DNA of 64,000 nucleotides, from assembly GCA_029260215.1 (NCBI GenBank), contig JAJDDQ010000032.1:1-64000 (forward strand), given 5' to 3'. Position numbers and translations under genes: made by a program. Shown one piece after another: positions 1-9,950 of the stretch; the first letter of the stretch is position 1, and every line of letters starts with the position of its first letter. Below the pieces are notes generated by a model. That model saw only the letters and a program-made list of their open reading frames with translations. It was not told the DNA's origin and made no database searches. Source of the DNA: Phycisphaerae bacterium. GTDB taxonomy: Bacteria; Planctomycetota; Phycisphaerae; UBA1845.

Positions 1-393
1 GACAAGGGGTATCGGGGTCATGGGTACACCGGCGAAGCCGAGGTTCATATCGCCGGGCAGCGCAAGAAGAATGCGACACGTGCTGAATGCAAGCGCAGGC
101 GTCGTCGCAGCGCGATTGAGCCGAAGATTGGCCACCTCAAGAGCGACCATCGGATGCGCCGATGTTTCCTGGCGGGGTTGCCCGGCGACGCGATCAATGC
201 TGTGTTGGCCGCCGCCGGGTCGAATTTGCGAAAACTGTTGGGACTTTACCGTCGGGCCGCCGAGCGGTTTGTCTTTGCGCTGCGCGCATCCGCGCTCCAG
301 ACGGTGCTCGCGCTGGTCGGCTGGCCCAAAGCCACAAATCGGGACTATCAATTCCAGCAATTCCAGCCGAAAAAATATCTCGCCGCCGCGTAG
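1..393 (+). CDS. IS5-type transposase, C-terminal part (5' end outside window)
   Basis: The frame is open from base 1 and begins DKGYRGHGYTGEAEVHIAGQ. It continues through an arginine-rich stretch to the motif IEPKIGHLKSDHRMRRCFL and ends at TAG (391-393). The DKGYRG opening, basic stretch and IEPxIGHLKxDHRM motif are typical of the C-terminal catalytic third of IS5-group DDE transposases; the IEP glutamate is the expected last acid of the triad. About 130 residues are visible, so the N-terminal two thirds lie upstream of the window. The stop is followed within 10 bases by a GGCTTTTTCAGGGACGAC stretch that could belong to the element's terminal repeat, but the other end is not visible. Family placement is confident; whether the copy is intact cannot be judged. 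Confidence 0.8.
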   Translation, partial: DKGYRGHGYTGEAEVHIAGQRKKNATRAECKRRRRRSAIEPKIGHLKSDHRMRRCFLAGLPGDAINAVLAAAGSNLRKLLGLYRRAAERFVFALRASALQTVLALVGWPKATNRDYQFQQFQPKKYLAAA

Positions 394-442
394 GAGGCTT
401 TTTCAGGGACGACTAATTGTTAAGATAGAGTGATCGTAACGA

Positions 443-1396
443 TCAATTCGGATTGAGCATGGCACCAAGTTTGCGCAGGGCTTCATCTTGGATTTGGCGG
501 ACGCGCTCGCGCGTCAGGCCTATCGCGGCACCAATGTCTTTGAGCGTCATGCCTTCGTCGGCATCGAGACCGAAACGCATACGCAGAACCTTGGCTTCAC
601 GCTCGTCGATCTGATCGAGCAACCCCTGAAGCGTTTCGGTGTCCGATTCGGAAAAAATTGCCTCATCGGGCTGGGGCACACGCGTGTCGGTCAGCATCTC
701 CAGAAGCGGCTGCTCCGTCCCGTCCGACGCGCCTTGTCGGGACGAGTTGGACGCCTTGACTGCCCGCCGAATCATGTGGACCTTGCGCTCCGGCAACGCC
801 ATGTGCTCGGAAAGCTCCTGAATCGTTGGCTGTCTGCCTTCTCGATCCTGAAAGTGGGCGACGGCTTCTTTCCACCGTGCGATAAGCTCGACCATGTATG
901 CAGGGATATGCACAGCCTGACGACTGTTGATCAGGCTTCGCTTGATGGATTGCTTGATCCACCAGGAGGCGTAGGTGCTGAATCGCGTGTTCTGCTCCGG
1001 GTCGAAGCTCTCAACCGCCCGGATCAACCCGAGATTCCCTTCCTCGATAATGTCCGCCAACGGCATGCCTCGCCGCCCGAAACGCTTGGCGATGGTTACC
1101 ACGAGGCGAAGATTGGACCGGACGAGTTTGTCGCGGGCGTTATTGGCCTCTCGCTCGACAAGCTCTTTTTCCTTCAATTCTTCAAGGTTTCGCGCCGTCT
1201 TGCTCGCGAATTCGTGTGCGCGCCGCACGGCTGACCCCAGTTCGCGCTCGTCCTCAGCTGTCAGCAGCGGCGCGACCGAAATCTGGCGAAGATAATGCTG
1301 TATGCCTGTATCTTCGGCGATGGCGAAACCCCTCGTAAACAGAACAGGCCGCCGCGCGAGCCTGAACAGCCCGCGCGGTCGACCGTCTTGGTCCAA
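443..1396 (-). CDS. RNA polymerase sigma-70 factor (RpoD/SigA-like)
   Basis: Primary-type sigma factor of about 317 residues that directs core RNA polymerase to promoters. Region 1.2 (IQHYLRQISVAPLL), region 2 (NLRLVVTIAKRF, then DIIEEGNLGLIRAVESFD and FSTYASWWIKQSIKRSL), region 3, and region 4 with a helix-turn-helix (TLKDIGAAIGLTRERVRQIQ) all read clearly in order. It lacks a long region 1.1, so it resembles short RpoD or group 2 factors. The frame stays open far into rpsA, but homology starts only after the rpsA stop. I chose a TTG at 1396, 10 bases beyond that stop; no good ribosome site precedes it, so the start is uncertain. It is probably co-transcribed with rpsA. Confidence 0.85.
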   Translation of the reverse strand: MDQDGRPRGLFRLARRPVLFTRGFAIAEDTGIQHYLRQISVAPLLTAEDERELGSAVRRAHEFASKTARNLEELKEKELVEREANNARDKLVRSNLRLVVTIAKRFGRRGMPLADIIEEGNLGLIRAVESFDPEQNTRFSTYASWWIKQSIKRSLINSRQAVHIPAYMVELIARWKEAVAHFQDREGRQPTIQELSEHMALPERKVHMIRRAVKASNSSRQGASDGTEQPLLEMLTDTRVPQPDEAIFSESDTETLQGLLDQIDEREAKVLRMRFGLDADEGMTLKDIGAAIGLTRERVRQIQDEALRKLGAMLNPN

Positions 1397-1406
1397 TCTG
1401 AGAATT

Positions 1407-3338
1407 CTAGTTCGCGTCGTCCTTGGCGGCCTCCGCTTCGCTTTCGACCGGAGTACTTTCCGCAGCCGATGCTTCCGCCGGTGCTTCCTCGGAAACCGGG
1501 GCCGCCGCTTCAGCTTCGACAGCAGGCGCCGCCTCCTCAACGTCGGCTACCGGAGCCGCCGCCTCAACTTCAGCGTCGACAACCGGTGCCGTTGGGGGCG
1601 GCATGGTCACACCCGAAAGTCCGGAAAAACCTTCGCCCGGCCCGTGAAGCCCGCCACGGCGCGGCTTGGACGGCGCGTCGTACGTTTCGGTGTCCTGATC
1701 CGCGGACCACTCCGCACGTTTCTTGGACAACCCGATCTTGCGCTCGACTGAATCGACACGCAGGATCTTCACCTGAAGTCGATCGCCGATTTTGACCACC
1801 TCATGGGGGTCTTCGATCTTATGATCGGCCAATTCGCTGATATGCAACAGCCCTTCCAGATCGTCCTCCAATTCCACGAATACACCGAAGTTGGTGATTT
1901 TCGTAATCGTGCCTTCCACGATCTGACCGGGGATGTAGTTCGCAGGAACCGCGTGCAACCACGGATCCTCATGCAACTGACGCAGGCCTAGTGCGATACG
2001 CTGCTTGTCCTCTTCGACCTTGAGCACCACGCACTGGATCTCGTCGCCCTTTTTGAGCATTTCCGACGGGTGGCTGATTTTTTTCGTCCAGCTCATGTCC
2101 GATATGTGGAGCAATCCGTCGATGCCCTCCTCGATTTCCACGAATACGCCGTAGTTGGTCATGTTGCGAACACGACCGGTAATGCGTGTGTTGGGCGGAT
2201 ATTTGACCGCCACGCGCTCCCACGGGTTTTCCTCGGTCTGCTTGATGCCCAGCGAGATTTCCTGCTTGGCTTTGTTGACTTCGAGCACGACCACTTCAAC
2301 CTCGTCGCCTACGTTGAGCACCTCGGACGGATGGTTGATACGCCGCGTCCAGCTCATTTCGCTGATATGCACCAGGCCTTCCACGCCCGGTTCGAGCTTC
2401 ACAAATGCACCGTAGTTCGTGATGTTGACCACTTCGCCCTTGATCTTTTCGTTCACGGGGTAACTGGTTTCGATGTTCTCCCACGGGCTGGGGGTCAGCT
2501 GCTTCAGGCCCAGTGCGATTTTCTCGCGATCGCGGTCGATGTTGAGAATTCGGATATTGATGACCTCGTCGATTTTGCAGACTTCCGACGGATGACCGAT
2601 TCGCTCCCAGCTCATGTCCGTAATGTGCAGCAGGCCGTCGATACCGCCCAGGTCCACGAATGCGCCGAAGTTCGCGATGTTCTTCACGCGACCTTCGCGC
2701 GTCTGGCCTACCTCGATCTCGGCCATCAGTTTTTCCTTGGCGGCTGCGCGGTCTTCCTCGATCAGCTCGCGGCGGGAAATGACGATGTTGCGGCGTTCTT
2801 CGTCGATCTTGAGAATCTTTGCGCGAATTTCCTTGCCGATGAACTCGCCGATGTCACCCGGACGACGGATGTCAACCTGAGAAGCCGGCAGAAAGACCGG
2901 TACGCCGATATCCACCAGTAGGCCGCCCTTGATCTTCCGCATGACCTTGCCGGTCACGTCGTCGCCTTCGTTGTGTGTCTTGACGATGCGCTGCCAGTTC
3001 AGCAGGCGGTCGGCTTTGCGCTTCGAGAGAACGATCGATCCGCTGTCCGACTCGATTGAATCCAGCCAAACGTCGATTTCGTCGCCCACATCGACGCTGC
3101 TCGGATCATCCCACTCGTTCTTGCTGATCGTCCCCTCGCTCTTAAGCCCGACGTCAACGACGATGTCGTCGCCGCTGCGCCCGACGATGCGCCCTTTGAG
3201 AATCGTTCCCGACTTGAATTCCCCTTCGTCGGCCACACCGAAGACGAGCTCCTCGATATTGTCGGTGACGCCCACCAGCGCCGTGTCGAAAACTTCGTCC
3301 GAAATGTCCAATTCGCTGATCAGATTATGATCTACCAT
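1407..3338 (-). CDS. rpsA: 30S ribosomal protein S1
   Basis: This 643-residue protein binds mRNA on the small ribosomal subunit. Six consecutive S1 (OB-fold) repeats are visible. Repeats 3-6 carry the canonical pattern in which NFGAFV or NYGAFV is followed by GLLHISDMSW or GLVHISEMSW. The last repeat ends near residue 560. After it comes a Lys/Arg patch and an Ala/Glu/Pro-rich acidic tail of about 70 residues, unusual compared with E. coli S1. The ATG at 3338 follows GAGGAG at good distance. The sigma factor gene lies immediately downstream on the same strand. Confidence 0.95.
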   Translation of the reverse strand: MVDHNLISELDISDEVFDTALVGVTDNIEELVFGVADEGEFKSGTILKGRIVGRSGDDIVVDVGLKSEGTISKNEWDDPSSVDVGDEIDVWLDSIESDSGSIVLSKRKADRLLNWQRIVKTHNEGDDVTGKVMRKIKGGLLVDIGVPVFLPASQVDIRRPGDIGEFIGKEIRAKILKIDEERRNIVISRRELIEEDRAAAKEKLMAEIEVGQTREGRVKNIANFGAFVDLGGIDGLLHITDMSWERIGHPSEVCKIDEVINIRILNIDRDREKIALGLKQLTPSPWENIETSYPVNEKIKGEVVNITNYGAFVKLEPGVEGLVHISEMSWTRRINHPSEVLNVGDEVEVVVLEVNKAKQEISLGIKQTEENPWERVAVKYPPNTRITGRVRNMTNYGVFVEIEEGIDGLLHISDMSWTKKISHPSEMLKKGDEIQCVVLKVEEDKQRIALGLRQLHEDPWLHAVPANYIPGQIVEGTITKITNFGVFVELEDDLEGLLHISELADHKIEDPHEVVKIGDRLQVKILRVDSVERKIGLSKKRAEWSADQDTETYDAPSKPRRGGLHGPGEGFSGLSGVTMPPPTAPVVDAEVEAAAPVADVEEAAPAVEAEAAAPVSEEAPAEASAAESTPVESEAEAAKDDAN

Positions 3339-3655
3339 GCCGCTCCTCAGTCCGCCGCGTCCAGCGCTGCCATCTCATTTGTGCTTTGAATGAAACCCGG
3401 ACGCGAAGCATGCGAAGCCGTCATCGGCCTGCCGTTGACCGGTCCGCATGCTCAAAATGACGTGAAAGTTAGAGTTCCAAAGCTCGCCGCTCGCTGCGCA
3501 CAACCGCGTGCGCAATCCCACAAGCAGGCGAATCCGCGGCATGGTAACCGAAACCTGTGAATTTCGCCAAGCCGCCGCCAAAAATCACGGAGAATCGCCC
3601 CGGTGCGTGCAAATACTTCGTGCAGGGCGTCGATACGGGTTCCGGCGATTGGTGG
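3339..3655. other. Intergenic region upstream of rpsA, no gene seen
   Basis: This 317-base gap lies between the stop of the beta-helix gene and the start of rpsA. It should contain the rpsA promoter. I found no convincing coding frame, terminator or repeat in it. Confidence 0.5.
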
Positions 3656-6613
3656 TTAGTTGCGAATGGCGGACTGTAGCGAGCGCCAGTCGATGATATC
3701 GACGTCGTTGTCCGCATCGAAATCGAAGATGGAGCAATCCGGGGCAGCCGGTATGTCCGGACCACCGAGGCAGCCCGCGAAAAGGGTGAAATCGTCGAGA
3801 TCGACGTCGCCGTCAGCATCGCCGTCGCCTGGGGCGGGCGTAAATCCCTGAAATTCAAAGGCGCCCATGTCGATGATCGGTGCTTGGCCTGCACCGACAT
3901 CGGGCATGCCGGGATCGTCGACGAATCGGGCGAGGCCCAGCAGATCATACATTCCGCTGTCGGCGGCGGTGTTGTCAGCGCTGTCGATACACGGCGATCG
4001 CGATGCCAATCGATAGTCGCCGGTCAGCGCATCCGCGAACATGGGGTCTTCCCCGATGTTTCCGATTCCGCCGAGCGAACCATCAAGACCCTGTACGCAA
4101 CTGTAGTCCAGTTGGACGGTATCCGTGTCGAGCGAAATCTGGGCGGACTGATCGGTCGCGCCGCCGTCGTCGTTCGCCCAAAGTACGCAATTCACAAATA
4201 CAGGGCTGCTGCCCATCTCTGATCTTACGCCACCGCCGTCAACGTCCGCCTGGTTTCCGGCGATGGTGCAGTTCACGAACATCGGTTCGTCGGCGTCTGC
4301 GTTCAGAACACCCGCTCCGAACGCGGCTGTGTTGCCTGTAAGAGCACAGTTGGCCAACCTCGTCGCGGCGAATGGGCCATTGAAGAGTGCCCCGCCCGAA
4401 GCGGCATCGTTCCCGCGGAACCAGCATCTGGAAAAAATTGGTGCGGAATCGTCAACGTACGCACCGCCACCTTCGAAGGAAGACCGATTGCCCTCGAATG
4501 AGCAATCCTCAAACAAAGCCATCGAACCATTTGCGCAAAACGCACCGCCGCCTCGTGAAAACGACGCATTTTCGATGAAACGGCAGTTGGCGAGGGTGGG
4601 GGCGCCGCTCTTGACGAACACGCCGCCGCCGGAATCTCGCACCAGGAAGAACGATCCATCGGCGTTTCCGGATCGAATAATGAATCCGTCGAGTACGGCT
4701 GACGGGTCGGTCCCTGCGGCTGTGACCACGTGATAGGCGTTCTCCGCGCGTGTGGCGTGTCCGGGGCCACTGGCATCGTCGCCGTTCATGTCGCCGGTCA
4801 GGACTGTGAAGTTGGCCTGTGCGTCGCGCTCGTCGCGCCCGGTCTCAACGCCGGTGAATCCGCCGTAGATTCCCAAACCGTTGATCATTCTGAACGTCAT
4901 GTCGCGGCTTGCGGCGGGGGGACCAGGGGCGTATTGCCCACCAGCCACCCACATTTCCGTCACGTCCACGCAGGCGGTCGCGTTCATCAACGCCGATTGC
5001 AATGAGCGGTGGGCTGTTGCCCAGGACGCGCCGTCACCGGCTGGGGGTGCGAGTCGATTCACATGCAGGCGGTCCGCCTGTATCGGTGTCGTGCCGAATT
5101 CGTAAGCACCGATGTCCACGACGGAGGCGCCCGGGGCGGCTACGCCAGTGTCGGAAACGCCGGTGTGATCGACGAATCGAAGCGCGCAATCGGCATCGAA
5201 GCTGAATCGGTCCTCAACAGCCAGACTGTTTCCCGCATCCACGCAAGGCGAGTCGCTGGTCAACCGATAGTCGTTTTCGGCGGGAACGAATTGAGGATCA
5301 GCATCGATATTGCCTGCGCCGGATCGGCCACCAAGAACATTGCTGTAGCGCACCAGAGCAGGCACGCCGGCGACCTCGAATATTTCCTGCGGCGTATTGT
5401 TCCAGAGTATGGTGTTGGTCACTGTGGCTGTGGCTGCGGACAGGTAAATTCCGCCGCCGTTCGTCCCCGAGGTGTTTCCGACGAAGGTACAATTGACCGC
5501 CGTCAAGCTGCTCTGCGTGTTCTGCAAGGCTCCGCCGTTGTTCGAGGCGTTGTTCCCGGTGAATACGCAATTGTAAAACGTCGGGTTGCTGTCGTTGAAG
5601 CTGTAGGCTGCGCCGCCCCATTGGCCTGCTTGGTTGCCCGTGAACAGACAGTTGAGCACGACAGGGTTGGCGCTCGCGAGATTGGTCATGGCTCCGCCGG
5701 ACGAACTGGCGATGTTCGATTCGAATGAACATCCCGAAAACATGGGATGGCTGGTGCCATTGTAAACGGCACCCCCGTTGCTCAAGGCTGTGTTTTCAAG
5801 AAACCGGCAATCGCGAAACAAGCCGTCGCTGCCGCTGCTGCTGTAGACCGCCCCACCGGAACCGGCTGAGTTCGACTGAAACACACACGATCGGTATGTG
5901 CCGACGCTTTGCAGCGCACTCATGATTGCGCCACCGTTCACGCGGGCGGAATTGCCGACGAACGTCACGTTGAGAAGGCTGGGGCTGCCCCCGATGTTGC
6001 CGACCGCGCCGCCGAAGTCGGCGATGTTGTCGCGAAACACACAGTTGCGAATCGCCGGTGATCCGCCGTCGATCAGCACGCCGCCACCCCATCCTTCCGG
6101 AAAAACGCCGACCGCATTCCCCCCAGCCACCGTGAGACCATCGAGCACTGCCGACGAGTCCGTACCGCTGCCGGTCACGACGTGACGAACATTGTCGATG
6201 TTATTGGCGAATTCGGGGCCGTCGTCACCCGCAAGGTCGCCGCTGAGAATTGTCTCGTACAGTGTGATATCGCGATCGTCCGGATTGTCCTCCCCGACGC
6301 CGGCATACCCGCCCTCAACCGTCACACCATCTACCAGAACGAATGTCGCATCGATTGACCCGCCGACGGCGTCCGGCTTGTACTCACCCTGGGCCACGTG
6401 AATCGACGAAACGTCGCCGCCACCCGGGCCGGCTTGAAACAGTGCGAAACCGAGATCGCGAAACGCACTCGACCAACCCGTTCCGTCGCCACCCGCGGGC
6501 GCATTGGCGTCGACGTAGAGAACCTGCCCACCCGCGCGCGCGCTAAACGTTTGCACCAAGAGCACGCACAGTGTCAGCGCCACTCGCGCTCGGAAACAAT
6601 GGATCAACTTCAT
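3656..6613 (-). CDS. Secreted right-handed beta-helix protein with polymorphic-type repeats and EF-hand tail
   Basis: A 985-residue exported protein. A signal peptide is visible (MKLIHCFRARVALTLCVLLV, with cleavage probably after SARA). Two large homologous halves follow, at about residues 30-505 and 510-930. Each opens with a segment like LYVDANAPAGGDGTGWSSA and carries many short repeats such as GGAVYN, GGAMTN and NCTFVGN, the pattern of polymorphic outer-membrane/right-handed beta-helix proteins. Each half closes with a choice-of-anchor-like segment (VDIGAYEFG, IDMGAFEFQ). The last 55 residues are a dockerin-like pair of EF-hand motifs (GDGDADGDVDLDDF and FDADNDVDIIDW) separated by a Cys pair. 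A surface or extracellular adhesive role is likely, but no catalytic site is seen. It appears monocistronic. Confidence 0.88.
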   Translation of the reverse strand: MKLIHCFRARVALTLCVLLVQTFSARAGGQVLYVDANAPAGGDGTGWSSAFRDLGFALFQAGPGGGDVSSIHVAQGEYKPDAVGGSIDATFVLVDGVTVEGGYAGVGEDNPDDRDITLYETILSGDLAGDDGPEFANNIDNVRHVVTGSGTDSSAVLDGLTVAGGNAVGVFPEGWGGGVLIDGGSPAIRNCVFRDNIADFGGAVGNIGGSPSLLNVTFVGNSARVNGGAIMSALQSVGTYRSCVFQSNSAGSGGAVYSSSGSDGLFRDCRFLENTALSNGGAVYNGTSHPMFSGCSFESNIASSSGGAMTNLASANPVVLNCLFTGNQAGQWGGAAYSFNDSNPTFYNCVFTGNNASNNGGALQNTQSSLTAVNCTFVGNTSGTNGGGIYLSAATATVTNTILWNNTPQEIFEVAGVPALVRYSNVLGGRSGAGNIDADPQFVPAENDYRLTSDSPCVDAGNSLAVEDRFSFDADCALRFVDHTGVSDTGVAAPGASVVDIGAYEFGTTPIQADRLHVNRLAPPAGDGASWATAHRSLQSALMNATACVDVTEMWVAGGQYAPGPPAASRDMTFRMINGLGIYGGFTGVETGRDERDAQANFTVLTGDMNGDDASGPGHATRAENAYHVVTAAGTDPSAVLDGFIIRSGNADGSFFLVRDSGGGVFVKSGAPTLANCRFIENASFSRGGGAFCANGSMALFEDCSFEGNRSSFEGGGAYVDDSAPIFSRCWFRGNDAASGGALFNGPFAATRLANCALTGNTAAFGAGVLNADADEPMFVNCTIAGNQADVDGGGVRSEMGSSPVFVNCVLWANDDGGATDQSAQISLDTDTVQLDYSCVQGLDGSLGGIGNIGEDPMFADALTGDYRLASRSPCIDSADNTAADSGMYDLLGLARFVDDPGMPDVGAGQAPIIDMGAFEFQGFTPAPGDGDADGDVDLDDFTLFAGCLGGPDIPAAPDCSIFDFDADNDVDIIDWRSLQSAIRN

Positions 6614-6792
6614 TCCCCCTGGGTACGGAGGCCCGAGGAGCGGTGATGCCCCACGTGCAGCCTCAACCCACCGATGATATGAAATCCGGCCTCAGCAAAC
6701 AACACGACATCCTGTTGGTTGGGTGAATTGTCGCCGCCGGCGAAATTTTCATGGCGAGATTCGCCATCGCAGTGGCGGGAGGCGGGGTAATG

Positions 6793-6963
6793 TCAGGCAG
6801 GCTTTAATTCGACAATTTCGATATTCGGATAGTTGGCATAGCGTTCCGCCTCACGCCGGGCCTCGTCGTAATCGTCCGCATAAATCCGAAATTGACGCAC
6901 GGGACCGGGCTTTTTGTCGCCCGCCTGCTGATATCGATAGAGAATGATGTACATTTGTTGCAT
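6793..6963 (-). CDS. Small conserved-looking protein, 56 residues
   Basis: This short frame begins MQQMYIILYRYQQAGDKKPG and ends IEIVELKPA at TGA (6793-6795). It has an alternating hydrophobic N-terminal strand, a charged middle (DYDEARREAERYANYP) and a final strand (NIEIVELKP), suggesting a compact beta-alpha-beta fold. Third codon positions are GC-rich like the surrounding genes, whereas the overlapping longer frames on this strand are Cys- and Trp-rich and look random. No clear Shine-Dalgarno sequence precedes the ATG at 6963; a second ATG three codons later is also possible. I do not recognise a family. Confidence 0.5.
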   Translation of the reverse strand: MQQMYIILYRYQQAGDKKPGPVRQFRIYADDYDEARREAERYANYPNIEIVELKPA

Positions 6964-7347
6964 CGCTTGCGTTGCCAGCCGTTATTATGGAACTGGTCCA
7001 AGGTTTGAAGGACTGATTCCGCACCAAAACAACCCAACGCCCCGGTTCGCATCCAGGCCGATGGCTTGGCAACCGACCACTCAGCGGCAAAGGGCACACG
7101 CGCGGGAGCATACCATCATCGGGTCGAACGCTTCAACCACTTCGATTGGGATACCGTCAAAATGAATCTGTGGCCCCGGAGGCGGACAGCCCCAAATATC
7201 GCATTTCGTTCGTCCGAGAACGTGGTTGCGAGGCTTGTTACCGGGTTGTAACGATCATTTGTCGCCGTTTGGGCACCAGATTGGTAAGATAAGGGCGGAA
7301 TCCATTCCGGAAAAAACGAACCTTGAATTCGAGCTGGATGGGAGCAT
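6964..7347. other. Divergent intergenic region, promoter region of the OmpR-type operon
   Basis: These 384 bases separate the small minus-strand frame from the response regulator. They must hold its promoter. I saw no hairpin, repeat or convincing coding frame. Confidence 0.4.
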
Positions 7348-8085
7348 ATGGCTGGTCGCAACATCGTGGTCATTGAAGATGAGGATGCCATTCGTCGGGG
7401 TGTGGTCGACGTGCTATCGGTTTCGGGCTACGACCCGATCGAAGCTGCCGACGGCCTGACGGGTCTGCAACTCGCCCGCAAAGGCCCTGACCTGGTTCTG
7501 CTGGACCTCGCGCTGCCCAAGCTCGACGGACTGGGCGTGCTCCGCGAGCTGCGCAAGACGCACCCGACGCTGCCGGTCATCATTCTCACGGCCCGCGGGT
7601 CTGAAGATGATCGCGTAGCGGGCTTGAAACTCGGTGCGGACGATTACGTCGTCAAACCGTTTTCCGCCCGGGAACTGCTCGCCCGCGTGCAGGCGGTCCT
7701 GCGTCGTTCGCCGGACAGGCCTCATCCGATTCAGTCGATCTCTGCTGATGGCCACACTGTGGACCTTGCGCGTTCCGAAGTGTGCTTCTCGGATGGCGGC
7801 ATTGTGGTTTTGTCGGAAATGGAAACGGACATCCTGCTCTATCTTGCAACGAACGCCGACCATGTGATTTCGCGCGACGAACTGCTTGCGCGTGTTTGGG
7901 GTATCGACGATCAACATCTGGAGACGCGGGCCGTGGACATGCACATCACGCGGCTGCGCAACAAGCTCAATCCCAGCGGTGCGAGCAACGTGGAATGGAT
8001 CAGAACGGTACGCGGAAAAGGTTACATGTTGGGTAGCGACGTCCGGGTCGTTCAGCGCGATGTAGCCGAGGGCTCTTCGTCATGA
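7348..8085 (+). CDS. OmpR/PhoB-family response regulator
   Basis: A 245-residue two-component transcription factor. The receiver domain (about 1-120) has the acidic pair E10/D11, the phospho-acceptor D53 in LVLLDLALPKLDG, the conserved ILTAR threonine region and the lysine of VVKPF. A C-terminal winged-helix domain (about 135-230) ends with WIRTVRGKGYML, the hallmark of the OmpR family. The stop overlaps the start of the next gene (ATGA, 8082-8085), so regulator and kinase are translationally coupled. Target genes are not evident; the kinase's sensory region suggests an envelope signal. Confidence 0.93.
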   Translation: MAGRNIVVIEDEDAIRRGVVDVLSVSGYDPIEAADGLTGLQLARKGPDLVLLDLALPKLDGLGVLRELRKTHPTLPVIILTARGSEDDRVAGLKLGADDYVVKPFSARELLARVQAVLRRSPDRPHPIQSISADGHTVDLARSEVCFSDGGIVVLSEMETDILLYLATNADHVISRDELLARVWGIDDQHLETRAVDMHITRLRNKLNPSGASNVEWIRTVRGKGYMLGSDVRVVQRDVAEGSSS

Positions 8086-9950
8086 CCTGGTCCAGTCGAA
8101 GCACACGCTGGGCACTGCTGGCTTACTGCCTGCTGGCTGTCCTGATCCTCGGCGGTGTAACGTGGGGGACCATTCTGACACGGCACATTGCCGAGACCGA
8201 GCGTCAGCAAACCAAGCTCATTCACGAGAACGACTTCCGCAATACGCTGACGCGCATCAGTCAGCGCATCGAGAGCTACTATTCGAGCTTTGTGTTCAGT
8301 GAGTCAGCCAGACCTTATTCCGATTATTTCCCCTACAGCCATCCGAATGTCTACCGTCTCGACGGCACGACGCCGTCGGCTGAGTTACTTCTGCAACCGT
8401 CTCCACTGATCGATCGCACGCACGAACCGTGGATGCTTCTGCATTTCCATGCGGATTCGTCCGGCGGCTGGCAAAGCCCGCAGGCGACGACCGGCGAGCG
8501 ATTTTCGGCTGACGCGCCCATCCCCACCGCCGACGCAATCGCCGGCATGCGCCACGCGGTTATCCTCGCGGACTTGCGCAAGGAATTCACGTTCGACACG
8601 CTTCGCGACAAGATTGTCGATGACGCTGCGCGCGATCGTTCCAGCGATACGCAATGCCGATGCGTCGCGAATATCTGCCTCCTGCCGAACGACAGCGCAC
8701 GTCGCGCCGCCCGGAACCAGAAAACGCAAACGACACGACTGCCGAACGACATTTGTGCGAAGCCAGCCGTCGTTCAAATCAACATGCTCGATTCGCCCGC
8801 GATCGGCGACGATGACGATCAAATGATCGAGCTCACCGTGTCGCCGATGGAAACCGTCTGGCTGGAAAACGGCGAGTCGCGACCCAGACGTCTTGCGTTA
8901 ATGCGATTCGTCGAAACGAGCATCCCGGGCTTGGAAGCCGTTCAGGGCATCCTGATCGACTGGGAGGGTCTCCGTGCTGAGATTCTCGAGGAAACCGCGA
9001 TTCCCGGAGAGGCTGGAGCCACAGAGGACAGCACCTCGCCGAACGTGGAACTCGTCCCCGTGCGCGCCGGAGAAACCGTGGACGACGGCTGGATGCTGGC
9101 CAATCTTCCGGTGGCTATTCGCATGGACGCGCCAAGCCTGCCGGGTCGGCCTGTCGAGGCTTCGTTCATGCTCATCGGCGGCGTGTGGTGTGCCGCACTG
9201 GTGATTCTGGGAGCCGTCGGACTGGGCATCCGCAACGTGCTCGGGCTCGCGGAGCGGCGCACACAGTTCGCCTACGCCGTCACCCACGAGCTGCGCACGC
9301 CGCTGACCACGTTACGCCTTTATTCTGACATGCTCGCGGGCGGCTTGGTACGAGCCGAAGACAAGGATCGATACATTCAGACGCTCAACGTCGAGTCCGA
9401 ACGGCTCAGTGACCTAGTCGATGAAGTGCTCGAATACGCCCGCGTGGAAAACCATCGCGTTCAACTCGACCATCGCCGCGTCAAGGTCGGCCAACTGCTG
9501 GACGACGTACGCAACCAGTGTCTCGATCGCTGCACCAAAGCCGGTATGAACCTTGTGATCGATGTGAACGGGCTTTCGACTTACGACATTGAAACCGATC
9601 CACAACTCGTCCGGCAGGTCGTCTCCAGCCTGATCGACAATGCCTGCAAGTATTCCAACGATGTGGCTGACCCGACCATCACACTGCGCGCTCAACGCAC
9701 GCTCGGCGACCGCATTTGCATTGATGTCAAGGACCAGGGGCCTGGCGTCGACCCTGCCAGCCGCAACCTTATCTTCAAGCCGTTCCATCGCGCGCCCGGT
9801 GCCGCCAATGGCAGAACCGGCGGCATAGGCCTGGGGCTTGCTTTGGCGCGAAGCTGGGCACAATTGCTCCGAGGCCGACTGGAACTGATCCCCCCCGCGA
9901 CCGGCGAACACGGTGCCTGCTTCCGTTTGACGCTGCCTGTGTTGAAGTAG
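8082..9950 (+). CDS. Membrane sensor histidine kinase, partner of the OmpR-type regulator
   Basis: This 622-residue kinase has a first membrane segment at about residues 8-30, a large extracytoplasmic sensor of about 330 residues with no recognised fold, and a second membrane segment at about 360-382. It then has a HisKA domain with the phospho-accepting His402 (VTHELRTPLTTL), and a HATPase domain with the N box (SLIDNACKYS), G1 (DQGPGVDP) and G2 (GGIGLGLALARSW) motifs. It lacks a clear HAMP domain. It overlaps the regulator gene by four bases and presumably phosphorylates it. A Cys-containing insertion in the sensor (QCRCVANICLLP) could bind a ligand or form disulfides, but this is only inference. 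Confidence 0.92.
   Translation: MTWSSRSTRWALLAYCLLAVLILGGVTWGTILTRHIAETERQQTKLIHENDFRNTLTRISQRIESYYSSFVFSESARPYSDYFPYSHPNVYRLDGTTPSAELLLQPSPLIDRTHEPWMLLHFHADSSGGWQSPQATTGERFSADAPIPTADAIAGMRHAVILADLRKEFTFDTLRDKIVDDAARDRSSDTQCRCVANICLLPNDSARRAARNQKTQTTRLPNDICAKPAVVQINMLDSPAIGDDDDQMIELTVSPMETVWLENGESRPRRLALMRFVETSIPGLEAVQGILIDWEGLRAEILEETAIPGEAGATEDSTSPNVELVPVRAGETVDDGWMLANLPVAIRMDAPSLPGRPVEASFMLIGGVWCAALVILGAVGLGIRNVLGLAERRTQFAYAVTHELRTPLTTLRLYSDMLAGGLVRAEDKDRYIQTLNVESERLSDLVDEVLEYARVENHRVQLDHRRVKVGQLLDDVRNQCLDRCTKAGMNLVIDVNGLSTYDIETDPQLVRQVVSSLIDNACKYSNDVADPTITLRAQRTLGDRICIDVKDQGPGVDPASRNLIFKPFHRAPGAANGRTGGIGLGLALARSWAQLLRGRLELIPPATGEHGACFRLTLPVLK

Noticed and set aside
3469-3948. Minus-strand frame overlapping the end of the beta-helix gene
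   Set aside because: The other frame carries the EF-hand tail; this one has Ser/Thr/Arg-rich shadow composition.
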